From the NCBI GenBank assembly GCA_029298735.1, contig JANSLP010000146.1, positions 1-64,000 on the forward strand: a stretch of 64,000 bases of DNA, in the 5' to 3' direction. Shown one piece after another: positions 45,214 to 58,000 of the stretch; the first letter of the stretch is position 1, and each line of letters opens with the position of its first letter. The DNA comes from Ophiostoma sp. CBS 140.51. Taxonomy: Eukaryota > Ascomycota > Sordariomycetes > Ophiostomatales > Ophiostomataceae. Under the pieces are notes generated by a model. It searched no databases, was not told where the DNA came from, and worked only from the letters and a program-made list of their open reading frames with translations. A program made the position numbers and the translations under genes.

Positions 45214-48086
45214 ATGAATACCACCAAAGAAGCAAAACAAGAGAAACGAGGCTTTTGGAGCAGCCTCTTTCGCTCACGCAGCCCCAAAAACAAAACTGCG
45301 AAACTTGTACGATCTGGTGTCCCTCTACACATATGGCCACGTGCCTCTCTTAGCTAACCTGCTTAAAATAGGAAAAGAATCGCCAAAACGGGACCACAGG
45401 CAACGACCTCGGTGAAGAGATTCACAAGGCATACCGGAGAACCCCTCCTGGGACTCGCCGGCAAGGTACTACCCAGGTCCGACACCAAGGCCCCGTTCCA
45501 GTCCAGCAGCAGCAGCAGCAATCGACAAGCCAACAGAAGGACAAAGCAGCATTCTACCAATATCCCGACAGGGCCATGCCCAGATCAGCAGGTGGTACAA
45601 AGCTTGCGACGGTACAGGGCGGCCCATCCGCCAAGGGCAAGGCTAGTCCGGCGCCGAGAGGCAACGGGGCCTCATACTCATCCGTCCCAGTCAGTCCATT
45701 GACCGAATGGCCTCCGAGCAACATCCCAGCTGATACAGAGCTCCCACTCGGAGGAGCCCTCGAGTACATCTCACGGGGCGCGCCCGTCTACAGCGGCTTC
45801 AAGAAAGATGTCCCACACGTATCCGACCAGTACTTCACCCTTTACAGCACATCGGCCGGAAATCAGAAGAGCTTAGGGCCTAGTAGAAGTGGAAGGCGCA
45901 GCAAGGACCGCGACCGAGATCGTGACCGGGGACGAGGAAATCGCCGCGGCGAGAGGGACTCGGACAGGGACGACAGCAACGGCAGGAGCGGGAAAAACGA
46001 CAACGACGATAACTCGACCGACGGCATAAACTTACACGACTCCATGACGCAATTCATGACCATGCGCATCAACCAAGGCCATGGTACGTCAGCAAGCTCG
46101 TCACAACCACCACTATCACCCTGGGATACACTCGAGCAGCCAAGCTACGCCTTCTGCTTTGGCCGACGGCCGGGCACAATCACTTTGAACCACTGGGCCG
46201 GTCTCTCTGGCGCACTGCCCCCAACAATTGCTTTGCGCGACTCTGGAGTCCGCCCGCGGGAAGTCAACCTCACTCAGATCTGCCAGCGACTACGGGACAT
46301 TCAACTAAACGGGCTTTGCGAAGACGACGAGGATCGCCTGTACCGCAACTTGTATCGCCGCCTTCTGCGGGACCCCGACCGGATGTTCAATCCCCACCGA
46401 ACCTTAGACAGGCAGATTACCGACTTAATCATGGTACTGTCCCGCCCTGACTATTGGATTGACTTTACGATACCGCGCAACCAAGTTGTCACCCGCTTCA
46501 TCTTCGACACTGGTCACTCCAACCACGAACAGTACGAACGGTTCTTCCACCAGCTGCTCCTCAGCACCGAACTCGACCTTCGCATCTCGTCTCGCCACCA
46601 CAGCGATTGGGCCAAGGAGAAGCTACTACAGCAGCTCCCTCCATCGCTCCAGTGGAACCTGGCCCTGGCCCGCCGCTGGAAAGATAATATCCGCGTGGAT
46701 GCCTATGGAAAATCAGCCGACCAAGTGAAGCTGCGTCTGAAGCTCAAGAACCGCCAAGTCCGCATGCTGAAGCGCTTTGCCGGCATGATGAAGTGGCCCA
46801 ACTATGCCGCGACCGTGGCCAACTTGAAGCAGCGCGATGCCGACGGCAGCCTTACAGCTATTAGCTCACATGCAATGGCCTTTTTCAGCGGTCTTGTGCT
46901 GCCTGGGGTGAGTCTAATGTATTCTCTTTGTGCAGATATGCAATGTACTAACTCTATAAACAGCCCACCTTCCCTTTTACGATTATGAACGCTCTCATCG
47001 ACGTCGATCCCGATCAAGCTACGGATGACTTGTCTCTGCTAACTCACTTGCACCCGAACTGTGGCTTCCAGTATCGCAACAGCTACACGTACTGGACATC
47101 GACGTGCATTGTTGGCAAGGTTTTGGCGCCCACATGCCGTGAGCTTGCTGGCTGGGTCGGCCCTGCGCGTCCAACGGTGGATCTCGGTCGCTCTCAGATT
47201 GCACGTATCCGAACTCGGCGACCACGGCAGGCCTTATCACCGGAAGATGCGTGTACCATGGCCGAACGCTCCGACCCGCTCGGCCCACCCGCTGAAGTGT
47301 TCCCCGTCAAAGAATACAAGCTTGTATCCGCCGATACGTCCGACATTGTGGATACCGTTCGTATTGAATTGTTGACTCTGCGTCCAGCTGCTACGCCAGG
47401 CCCCTCGATGGGTGCTAGCCCGGCATCTGCCGGCTCTGGATCTCTACCGCCGCCCTCCTCTACCAACACACCGGTTCCCGGTAGCAGCACAACCCCTCGC
47501 TGGTTCGATGCCTCAGTCCAATTTGCCATTGACGGTATATCGTGGCCCATGCGCCTCAACTATGACGTTTCCTTTGTTTCTGCGTGGCCTTGCTCCAGTA
47601 AGCCGCATCCTCTCTTTTTTGACTATGTGTACGATGTCGTCAAGGCCGACGAGATTGTCAACGTTCACGACTGGGCTACGCCTTGCCCGCCGCCTGGAAC
47701 GGCTGCTGCAGCAGCGCATGCCGCCCATGCCCGGAATCCCACGACGTCACCGACAGTTCGCTTTGGGGGTGTGGGCATCCCCGGCCCTCGGTATCCATCC
47801 GTTTCAAACGATGGAGACGACGAAAAGGTGCTTGTTGTAGAGGCATTTGGTGTACCCGACAACGAAGTGCTTGCACGGGCATGGTGCTCTCATTGGGGCC
47901 TCAGTGCCATTGTGGCTGATTTGAATGAAACTTGGTAAGTTATATTTTGTTTGTGTCCATTTATCCTTCGAAAAGGTATGCTGACACACACGTCATAGCT
48001 TGGCATGTGCCATCCGAGAAGCTTATGCCGCCACAATCACGGTTGTCATCCTGGTGGAAGGCCAGCCGGCTTACGGAGATGACTGA
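45214..48086 (+). CDS. Conserved-type protein of unknown function, 895 residues
   Basis: Exons 45214-45306, 45372-46907, 46964-47934 and 47999-48086 are all in frame, with GT...AG introns of 65, 56 and 64 bp. Exon 1 starts 'MNTTKEAKQEKRGFWSSLF'. An ATG at 45576 is an alternative start, and an out-of-frame ATG lies at 45204, ten bases before the chosen one. The N-terminal third is low in complexity: a Gln run, then an Arg/Asp tract near residues 200-245. From about residue 280 there is an ordered region with 'GLSGALPPTIALRDSGVRP', 'DYWIDFTIPRNQVVTRF', 'LKLKNRQVRMLKRFAGMMKW', 'AISSHAMAFFSGLVLPG', 'TFPFTIMNALIDVDPDQATD' and 'WCSHWGLSAIVADLNETC'. There is no signal peptide or clear membrane helix. 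I do not recognise a domain. The retained introns and complex ordered region indicate a real gene. Confidence 0.75.
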
Positions 48087-49162
48087 ATGGATGTGCCGAG
48101 CCAGTGATACTTTTACGATGAAATGACGGAAAAACTGCCATCCCTACTTTGAACGAGCAGACGATACCCTTCCCACGACTCTTTCCACGATTCAAAACAC
48201 ACGAAATACACGAAATAACAAGTATTAATAAAAACAACAACTTGGCCCGACGCCGATTTATTTCTTATGTTTATTTTCTACCCTTTATTCCTATTCTTTT
48301 TTAGTATCAAGTTTTCTCTTATCTTTCCCCTCGTCGTCTGTACAACACAAAAATTGCATCTATATACCCTTGGGATGGCCGTCTTGAGATTTTCCTGTTA
48401 GCCTTTGCCATACTATTGTCTTCTTTTTCATGAATGTTTTTTTTACTTTTTATCTTTAGCACCTTGCAAAATATTACATGATTTAATATGAAATATACAA
48501 ATAATAAAACTCGTAAAATAAGCCTGCCATATTAGCCTTCCTTCTCACAGCGGGTATTTACTATGCACTTGTCCCAGGATCGGGACAGGGGAGTGGGTAC
48601 GACAATGGCTAAGCTTTGCCAAGCTGGAATCCGTGAAGGTAAGTCTGGCACTTGTGAGAATAATGCCCTGCATGGATTAATCAGAATTGGATTTTATTTG
48701 CACGGTTTGTCATAGAATGATCTATCGATATGTGCGTTTAGGAGATAATAAAGGAAAGAAAAAAAGGAGAGTAGATAAAGAAATGAACAAGAAAAGAAAG
48801 AAGGAAAAGGAGACAGGAGAACATAGGAAATTGGTCAAAAGAAAAGAGGTACCGAGGCAAAAAAACAAATATCCTCCAGAACCGAAATTTGCTGCACAAT
48901 GTGTATGATGCGATGCTGTTGCTACTGTGTGCTGCCCCAAGATATGACCCAAAAAGAGATATAGACGGAAAATATAAAGAAATTTGTAAAGAGGCAAAAG
49001 GGAAAGAGAAAAACACGTATGTTGAAATTTCTTGGCTGCAAGAGAGAGGTGTATTTTCAAATGTAGGAAAGGCCGTTTTCGTCTAAACAAAGGAGAGTGT
49101 GTCGATCATGGCAAATGGTGCACGAGACAAAAAGAAAAGCACACCCCAGATACTGCAGGTAT
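48087..49162. other. Convergent 3' regions; AT-rich spacer
   Basis: AT-rich sequence between the unknown gene and the secreted-protein gene. A purine-rich + strand run (AAAGAAAAGA-like) covers about 48740-48850. No gene was recognised. Confidence 0.45.
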
Positions 49163-49765
49163 CTAGTTGCAGTGCTTCTTGATGCTGTCGATGCCCAGAA
49201 GGACCTCGACAAGCTCCAGCAGGGTCTTGCCGCCCTCCTTAATGGCCTCGTCGCGGTTCTTGTGGAACTCGAGGAAGAGCTTGGCCACCTTCTTGACACC
49301 ACCCAGGACCTTGATGAGCTTCTTGGCCTTGAGAATCTTGGCGGCGGGCAGGACATCGCTGGCAATCGCAGCGGCCACGGCAGCAGCGCACTCGAGGTCC
49401 TTGATGATGCCGTTGACGGCCTCAGTGGCAGCGGCCACGGCAGTCGTGTCGGCGGCATTGGTGGCCTCGGTGCTGCGGACCTCGATCAGGGAGTTGGGCG
49501 CGGCAATGGCCGAAACGGCCGGGGCGCCAATGGGTGCGAGCCAGGCGTGCACGGCATCGTCACCGGCATCAATGACCGAGTCGGGCACAGACGAGATAGT
49601 GTCAATAAGGGACAGGAAAGAACCCAGGGTGACAGCCAGGGGCGCATCGACAACGAAGTCAATGGCATCGGCGGTGTCGTTGCCAGTGGAAGTGGCAGCC
49701 GGGACAGCAGCGGCAAAGGCAGAGCCAGCCAGGAGGGCAGCAGAGGTGAAAGCGTTGAAAAGCAT
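49163..49765 (-). CDS. Small secreted Ala-rich protein, unknown function
   Basis: A single exon encodes 200 residues. Residues 1-19 form a textbook signal peptide (MLFNAFTSAALLAGSAFAA), so export is likely. The mature part is rich in Ala, Val, Ile, Asp and Glu, and most of it would form amphipathic helices. It contains 'VDAPLAVTLGSFLSLIDTIS', 'AAVAAAIASDVLPAAKILKA', 'VLGGVKKVAKLFLEFHKNRD' and 'LLELVEVLLGIDSIKK'. Two cysteines, one mid-protein and one at residue 199, could form one disulphide. No catalytic motif is seen. Size and composition resemble hydrophobic-surface-binding or candidate effector proteins of fungi, but I cannot assign a family. It stands alone in a gene-poor tract; codon use is G/C-ending as in nearby genes. 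Confidence 0.8.
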   Translation of the reverse strand: MLFNAFTSAALLAGSAFAAAVPAATSTGNDTADAIDFVVDAPLAVTLGSFLSLIDTISSVPDSVIDAGDDAVHAWLAPIGAPAVSAIAAPNSLIEVRSTEATNAADTTAVAAATEAVNGIIKDLECAAAVAAAIASDVLPAAKILKAKKLIKVLGGVKKVAKLFLEFHKNRDEAIKEGGKTLLELVEVLLGIDSIKKHCN

Positions 49766-52700
49766 TTTGAATGTGGTAAAGTGGTTTTCTTAAAAAAGAA
49801 AGAGAAAAGAATAATGGTAAAGGGTGTTGGAGATGGCGAAGAGGAGGCTGTTGTTTGATTAATTGTTGTTGCGGATGAAGAAAAGGAAAACGAGAAGACT
49901 TGAGGGAGGGCGACGTCTCTATTTATGTTTGTTTCGACGTCCATGAGACTCATATAAAATATCACGAATGTGGATAGACGTGAAGCCTTTTCGAAATCCG
50001 TTGACATATTCTCGCTCCTCGAGAGAAAGGAATCCCGTCTCGCAGCCTTTACGTATACTTTGCTGCATTTCTTTTTTGGGGCACATCAATATGAACGAGG
50101 CTCTTGGCGGATCCTACCGGAGTTGGTTGAAAATCAAATGAGACATCTACGAAGATATCAAAAATAAAAATAAAAAGGAGGCGCTTCTCCGGGAACGTCA
50201 TCTCACTCTCTTGCAATCATCGCCGCCTCGATACGGGCATGTGTGGTAGCCAATATACTGGCTCTACTCGCTGAAGGATTACAAAAAAGGATCAAGGGTT
50301 CTCACGGCTGAAGGAGGCGTGCAGAGAGGCGTGAAGAAGCAACGCTCTTTGCATTTCGAAAGACGGACTCTTCATCTATCAGGTTCTTTCGTCTTGCCTT
50401 TCAAAAAGACCAAGAAGAAAAATCGCTAGTGAAATTGGGTAGGCCGAGTCCCAGAAAGCGAATAGAATATATGGCTGACACTGTGAGCGGCCCTCGTATC
50501 TGGTAGCGAGCTGACACTTTGTATGTATGTCCTGGTATTCTGCTGTCATCCAAATATGAATGAGTTAAATAGCATTGCTTGCATACGAGTCAGGGTATGG
50601 TTGCGTTTCTCACCTAGGACACTACGAGGCTCTATAAAACTCGGCGGTGATGTATGTAACGTCTTGAAAGCTGCAAGAAGCAAAATCTAGAAATAAGAAT
50701 AAACAAAAATAATACAGTAATAGTCGTAGGCGGTTAAATCAAGCGTCATTTTCTCTTATTTTTGGACTCGATGCACATCCTACTGATCACAAAGATTTTC
50801 ATATACTCGAGCATTCAACCCATCATGATATTGACCAACAGACTGATGCGAACGGCGCCTACACGCGCAGTTCGACAGACGGCGAGAAAACGATTGAAAT
50901 TGTGGCGGTGTCGATCGAATGTTGCATGTGCTTGCGTACACTACCTGTTTTTGAAATTGTAATTTCAGTGCCGGGAGTTACCAACGAACGCAACAAACGT
51001 CAAACGAGAAAGGAGAAAATAAAAATAAAACATACCTTAGTCTATTGTTTATTTCAACGTTGGTGGTGGCACATATTTTTTTTTCCGCCCCCAAAGTTTG
51101 GCATTCTTAACTCTAGTTGACCATGTGGTCGACCTGGAACCATCTGGATGAATGTCTGTGGAGGATTCAGGATGAGATCTTGGCAAAATCGATCTATTTA
51201 TTTTGGCCCAGTCCTAGATACTGAAGTTTACCCAGGTGTCAACAACGCGGGAAGGACAAAGCAAGCATAACGGCTGCCACGCCGAGGAGGCGGCGAAGAT
51301 TCCCGGAAAAAAGAGGAGAAAAAACATGGGACGGCACAGCGATATGTTGTATGGCTGTGCCTTTTTTAGTAATGGCGTATAGCCCCCCTCCCAGCCCCCG
51401 GTTTCACGCCCTTCTATTTTTTCTGTTCCTTCGCAGATATTGGAGATTTTCAAGAAGACAGTCAAAGGTTCTGGACCAGTCGCCAGCCTTGTCAGTGGGA
51501 ACTGCCGTGGTTCCTGAATAGGATCTGTTGACCTGTGCTAGCGTGGTCTTATTTGTTGCCATTCACTCGATCCAAGCATCAGCGACAAGGCTGTCCGTTT
51601 GCGGAACGCGAGCTACATTCGCTATTCGTTGATCTTCTAGTGAACCTAGACCCATTGTATCGAGACGAGAGACAGGTCGTCAGAACTACAATAAAAAACT
51701 GTAGAGGAAAGTGAGTTGTAAGCTAACCCTACGACGGCATCTTGGCAATTATTCTCGTCCCTGGTGCAGATACGGGCTGATTGCCAAGCTTCTGTCCGTT
51801 CTGGTCGCCTTCTTTTCTTTTGAGTTTATTTTTATTTCTTGAAGAGAGTCTCATAAAATGGACAGAGAAACTCCAGGTATGCTTCGCCGCCGTGACCGGG
51901 TCCGAGGTAGAGTCTGCAAGTGTCTCGGCGCCTTGATTCCACACCAATCGCCCCCCATTGTCTATTTAATTTCTCTTTGCTTTCGAATTATCACAAAGCC
52001 TCGTCACTGTCTGAGTAGGTAATTAGTTTGTACAATCTGTTTGATATTGGCTATTCCACCCTTTCCCTATTTTCGCCATGTACTTTACACTCCTACGGAG
52101 CACGCTCCCATATGGCCAACCGAACACGAGATTGCGTGAGGTTCTAAGGGTTTTGAGCCTCTCTGCTCTACCCGTTTTTCTGCTCTGTCATGTGCAGTAG
52201 ACGTGTATTTGTGCATTTAATTTGTTGTAGGCTCTCTTCTACAATTATGTACACCGAGCTTCAAGGACTATCTGTGCCACACTGCAAACATAGGACAACT
52301 ACGGATTGAGCTCCGCCCATCTGTTCTTGGCTTCATTGGTCTTTTCTCTCAAATCATATCGCCTTACTTAGAGACAAAACAATGCCTTTACTCGTGGCCC
52401 TACTATATTGACGTCCAAATTCACACACTAGCTTTTCCCATTCTTGACTGTGGCTGGGAACCGCCAAGACGCGGCCTCTCTTTGGGCCTCTCACTTCGCC
52501 GACAAGAGGCAGTGGAGTTCATTTGGCTCTCTGATATGCGTGGCTTTTCATATCTGTTGTTGTTTTGTCTCGCTTCTCTTACTACCTCTTGCATTGTTAC
52601 AGTGTACTTTTTACCTTTTCGTTTTCACTTGTGCCCCCCTTGTCCTTTACTGGATTAATATCGAGCCGCCCGTTTCTTTTCTTCTCAAACGACAATCCCG

Positions 52701-53828
52701 CTTTAGAGCCCGCTGGCGATCCCGAATCGAACGGTACCAACGGTGGAAACGAGCCCCGCCGAACGCCCTTTATATTCTCTGTACGTTATTATGTCGTCTT
52801 TCCGCGTATAGACACAGATATAGCAAAAATAAACAAACTCAAGGCGATGACGACAACTGCGTGAGACGCTTCCTTGCCGAGGAGAAGAGGAGTGAGGAAT
52901 GGGAGGAAGAAAAGGAATCAAAGTGCGGAGAGTGATCCTTTTCTTGACAGTAAATTCTGGCGTGCAGGAGGCGCGGCTACTCTCCTTCCCTTGTTCTTCC
53001 CTTTCCTCTCTTTCTTTCTGTCTTTGTGTTTCTCTTGCTCCTTTGCTCGCTTCATCCTTCATGCTCCTCTTTGTCCCTTATCATTTGCCTCATCTCCGTC
53101 CATTTCACGCACATCGCCGCTTCCTTACTCTCGCCACCGTACCGGATGATTCGTTGATGAACGCGAGTATTCATATTCACTCTGCGTTGTTGCTCTCATT
53201 CTTTCTCTCCGTCTCTTATTTTATTCGCACCGCTAGACAACACGGGTTCACGGGCGCATGCTTGTATATTTCTCCTTGGCGTAAGACAAAGGGCCTTTTT
53301 GCTTGCCTCTTCTGACACTGCTGCCACATCATGTTTTCTTTTACTTTTTGTAGAATCATACAGGATACCACATTAGGTAGACGTTGCATCGGACATCCAA
53401 AAGAATAGTGTATGTGTTCTTGATTTCATACTCTGGTTGCACACTTTAAACTTATATGATTTTTTAAGATTTTTCATTTATTCTTTTCTTTCTACAATGT
53501 AAGGGGGATATCTTACAAAAGATCTTCTGTTCATGTTTGTACAGGTTTTGTTTTTAGATGAAGAAGGTGATAGTGGTAGTGATGATGCTTCGCCTCGTTC
53601 CTCTCCGTTCAGTCGTCGCTTAAAATAAAATACAAGTAAAATAGAAGAGATGAGGATGTAGTTGTGTTCAGGGATATGGAGGGTGAGAGATCGGAGAAGG
53701 CGAAGAGGGCGAAGAAAGAGAGATGATGTCCAATCTCTCCCAATAAAGTCGGAGGCCGTAAGTCGGAGGAAGGCGTGACAGCAGACGAAAAAATTCCAGT
53801 AGCACAGCTACCATCCAGATCTGGTAAA
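49766..53828. other. 4-kb gene-poor region
   Basis: No coding region supported on either strand. Base composition is mixed, with C/T-rich stretches near 52950-53200 and AT-rich ones near 50.5-51.1 and 53.3-53.7 kb. The part just before 53829 is the 3' region of the ribosomal protein gene. Confidence 0.45.
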
Positions 53829-55064
53829 TCATGATGGCGGTGTTTGTGTCGTCGACTGTGATGATGGCGGCACCTCGCTCATGCCCGCATTGTCCAGCGC
53901 CGAGATCTTGCTCTGTGCCATCAAGCGACCAATCTGCTCCAGCATGTCGTCCGACAGCTCCGGCTGGCCACGTGCCCGCCGCAGCGCCTTCTGCTGAATG
54001 TGGAACTCCTCAAGCGGCGTCCGCATGCCCGGCGGCGACAGACCGGGCTGTCTGCCCTTGACCAGTGCGGGGCCATACTTCTTAGCCTCTGCCTTGGCCG
54101 CCTCCTCGGCCTCCTTAGCCGCAATGTACTCGGGCGTATGCCGCGTGCGGAAGCGCGAGTACCTGTTGCGCAGTTCGTCGAGCACAGCCTCGGGTGCCGG
54201 CGGCCGCAGCAGTGTCGGCACAAATGTGACCTGCTCGGCATAGATACGCAGCGTGTCGACGTCCTGGTCCTCGTGCTCGGTCGGTGCGGTGCGCGGCCAG
54301 GGAATGCGAACGTTGAGGCCCGGCACGACACGTGAGAAACCGGAGCGGCGCGTGGGGCGATCGCGGAAGAAGCCCACGGGCTTGAGCTCGCGGATGATGA
54401 CGTCGCGCGTATTGCCAGTTACCGGGTCGGTCAACGGATGCACGAGACGGACGGCGTTGATAGGCATGGACGACTCCATCTGGTGGACAGATTGCGAGGA
54501 CTCGGTGACGAGCGACGTCGGGACGGTGATGTTGGTCCGTGCCACACCTTCGAGCGTCAGAGTGCCGTGCTCCGTCTGGATGTCCTTGATCGGGCCAATC
54601 GCGCCCTTGAAGGGGCCCTCAATCACCACACAGCGGTCACCCACAGCCAGACACAGCGTCTTGGGCGAGCCGGCCCACGCACACCGTGCCTCAGCCTCGC
54701 GCAGGGTGATGGGACTGGTGCTCGAGTTGCGCAACCGCCGAATGCTCAGCGAGCCCCAATGCGGCAGGCTCTCTTCGGCAAACAGCTCGCCACCAAAACG
54801 GTTCGTGCTGCTGGCCCGACCACGCCGGGCCTCGTCGGCCATCGCCGCAGCGTGGTTGCGCTGCGGTGCCAGCGGGCCCATGGTCCACGTCTCGCGGCGC
54901 GCCCGCCGTGCTTGCCGTGCCTGCAGCTGAATCTCCTCCTTGAGTACGTCCTTGACATTCTTGACACTGTCGCCATGGATGGCATCGAGCGCCCGCTCCC
55001 GGACTTTGAGGCGCCGCTTCACCTGCTTCTCCGCCTGCGCCGTGCGGCGAGCGAGTTTCAACAT
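53829..55064 (-). CDS. MRPL40: Mitochondrial large-subunit ribosomal protein uL24m, KOW domain
   Basis: Single exon of 411 residues. The N-terminus is basic and rich in Arg, Lys and Ala (MLKLARRTAQAEKQVKRRL), suitable for mitochondrial import. A KOW domain at about residues 138-180 is visible: 'LAVGDRCVVIEGPFKGAIGP' then 'KDIQTEHGTLTLEG'. The region after it ('MPINAVRLVHPL', 'TRDVIIRELKPV') follows the fungal uL24m extension. The C-terminus has an Ala/Glu/Lys helix ('EYIAAKEAEEAAKAEAKKYG') and disordered tail. In the ribosome, uL24 binds 23S-like rRNA early in assembly near the tunnel exit. Length is close to the fungal usual. The gene is divergent from RHO1 and has its own short leader. Confidence 0.85.
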   Translation of the reverse strand: MLKLARRTAQAEKQVKRRLKVRERALDAIHGDSVKNVKDVLKEEIQLQARQARRARRETWTMGPLAPQRNHAAAMADEARRGRASSTNRFGGELFAEESLPHWGSLSIRRLRNSSTSPITLREAEARCAWAGSPKTLCLAVGDRCVVIEGPFKGAIGPIKDIQTEHGTLTLEGVARTNITVPTSLVTESSQSVHQMESSMPINAVRLVHPLTDPVTGNTRDVIIRELKPVGFFRDRPTRRSGFSRVVPGLNVRIPWPRTAPTEHEDQDVDTLRIYAEQVTFVPTLLRPPAPEAVLDELRNRYSRFRTRHTPEYIAAKEAEEAAKAEAKKYGPALVKGRQPGLSPPGMRTPLEEFHIQQKALRRARGQPELSDDMLEQIGRLMAQSKISALDNAGMSEVPPSSQSTTQTPPS

Positions 55065-58000
55065 CGTGGCGGTCGTTTCGAGTCGATTTGGCTGGTTGGG
55101 AAGGAAAAGAAGAAAAAAAGTCGGTCGTGGGGTTCAGTCGGTCGGGTTTGGTGAACAGGTCGTCGTCGCCTCGGTCGGTCGTCAATTGGATCAGCACACG
55201 CTCACCGTTGCACAGCAGAGTCGTCAATTGGAGCGTGCAGCGTATGCGTGCCTGGCAAGCTTCTCTCTTCTGGGCCGTTTTTCGGTTGAAGCTGTTTGGG
55301 CGTATGATGTTGGAATATGGTGATTTTTTTCTCGGAGCTTAGTTTCTTCCTGCGCCGGATTGGATTGGCCAGATGGAAGGTGGCCGGTGGGTCGAGGCCA
55401 AAAGTGAGGGAAGGCACGAAAGGCACGACTAGTTCCACGGGTCAAGAGTACCCACGTGACCCCGTCTCAAGTCGGCATTCTATTGCAAGCCCGAGCCGAG
55501 CTACCACATCATTGGGGCCAGTCATAGTGGCCACCTGCGACAAACAGGGCATTTACGCGTTGTCTAGCGCTGGAGGCGGCCTCTTGTCGCAGCGATGCCA
55601 AGCGACGTGATACGGAGAGAATTGGGTGCAAAAGACGAGTTGATGGAAGCCTCGAATGGCGACCTTCGAAGCAACTGACGACGTTAGGATGATAGTGTGA
55701 TGCGTTGGGAGAGTCTATGATACACCGATATATGCATATACCATATATGCGTGTATCTAGACATACGCTTTCATGACACTCTGGCATGTCTGTGCACGTG
55801 CTGAGTTGCCTTGCCAAGACACCTTCTCAGCTCCTGCATTCTTGTCTTTTTTTCAGTGGACGGCGGAAACTGACAACATGTAGTTCGTACCATGTAATTT
55901 ACACGCCAAGAGGCTACGTCAGCGCATTCTGGGACAATGCAGCGTGAGACGTGCGCTGGGATGCACTGCAAGTCCCAGGGCTTCGGGCAGTACGCTCGCT
56001 GGTTGAAGTCCTACCTGTACTCACGAGTAGGACTTTGACGAGGGAAAGCGCTGTACAGAGCTCCGAAATCTATGCACCTATGCGAGCTGATTTTGCACAC
56101 CGTTTGTTCGCGCGTTGCAGTCTTCGTCATCGTTGGATCTCTCTTTTCTCTCTGATGCAGCAGCCCAGCTGCAGCTTGCCCCTATGGCCAGGCCTAGACC
56201 AGCCCTGTCACAGCTCCGTGCCGTTGTTTGTGACCCTTCTCCTTTCCCCATTGGCATCAGATATTGACGACATGGACACACCGTCAGTTGCGACCACAGC
56301 TGAAGTGACTCGGCCGGATGTATATGTAAGATTTATGTATAATGTATATGCACCCTGCTGTTGGTTCTGCCTGGTTCGCTGCCCCTGCCTAGACCAGGAG
56401 CAACAGAAGAAAAACAGACCGCTTGAATACAGAGACACAGGCGCGGAGGCAAGATAATGTATACGTACAGTAAAATAAGCAGGCCCGGCCGGGCGGTGAC
56501 TCCGTCATCGATGCAACGCCGGCTGCCATGACTGCCTTCCCTCGCACTCTTTTATTTTTGTGTGTGTGAATTTGGGTTCTACAATTTCTGTGCCCGGCAC
56601 TCTGTTTCTGTTCTCCGTCGTTTCCACGTCTCCCCCGGGACTTGGCCGTTTGTGGACTAGAATGGCTCTTCAGCGATGGCCATTTCCCTATTTTTAGTTT
56701 TTAGTGGACAGCAACTCCATACTTTGTCGTCTTGTCCGAAGTCAGTACTTCACGGCGGTGGACAAGTTGTCGTAATCAACTCAGGGAAGCCGTTCTATGA
56801 TTTGATTTCTGCGTTACTTTGTGGGTTCTTTCATTTTTCTTTCTTCCAGACTGTCGCTCTCGCTTTCGTCTGTTCTTTCGTCCCTTGTATGCTGTTTCGG
56901 TATAAAGCGGGCCTATCACTGCGTTAGATGCATAATAACTGATCGCCTATCTGCATCTGGCATCTTGGCCGTTGAACAGGGGTAACGACGAACGTGCACG
57001 AGCCAGGTCCCAAGCCTCGAACTTTGTCCCCTGAAAAATGCACGCCAACATTGCCAACAAGCCAACAAAGAAAATGGTCAAACAGACAAATAACTGTTAA
57101 ACGGCCAAGAAACAAACAAAGCAGAATGTGGACTCTATGAGCAGTAGCTAGAAGCTTGTCATATCAGTTTCTGGCAATAATCTGTAGTTGCCATTCAATA
57201 AAGTCCTGTAGGCTGTTTCGCTCTTTCCCTTCGCATCTTCTTCGCCAGTGACTCTTTCCCTACGATCATCACCATCATCATTACCGGACTGAGGCAACCA
57301 GTGCGCAGGGGCTGAAAAGGAAAATGCGCTCGAGTGCGGCCCTCACAAGTAACATTGGCGGTCCTTTCAATACGCCGTATTTATCGGAACAAGGCTTATG
57401 GCTGCTTTTTCTGGGTCTCCCAGGGTTTCGGTGTGTGCTATCTTGTTAGGGTCATTTGGCACAGTTTAGAGGGACTTTTCCAGGGGTTGTGGCCTGGCGG
57501 GCCCTGTAGACCTCGCCACTAGCTCGCAAAACAGAGCAAGACAGGAAACGAAACGCAAGCCATTCGAGCCATCTCTGCGGTAACTGCTCTGTTTGTTCCT
57601 GTTTGTCTTGGCCCATGATCCCTTTTTTCTGCGATGGCGTGGCCTGGTCTCCAAGACGCCTGCTAGTAGGAGTAGTCAGTCTCCGCCCACCAGTGCTGTT
57701 CAGCGTTTGCCCTCTGTTTCACGCTGCCGCGCTTGTGCCAAGTATGCCAGCTGTTCCCACTGAAACGGGCAGGCTGGTCGCTCTGCCTTGCGCTCTCCTA
57801 GTAGCTCCTGCCGCCTGCTTGTCGCTATCGCCCGAGTCCTTCGGTCGCGCCTGCCCTGTTGCTGTGTTGCTTGTCTGTCCAGCAGTGCCTCGACTAGCTC
57901 GTTCCAGGGACGAACAGACAGCACGAACGTATTGTATCTTACCAGACAAACCAGAAAGACACCAAAATGCGCGCCCCGTCAAATGCATACCCGCCTTTTT

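Noticed and set aside
49097..49858. 253-residue plus-strand frame opposite the secreted protein
   Set aside because: Gly/Ser-rich complement of an Ala-rich coding region. The minus strand has a proper signal peptide and stop.
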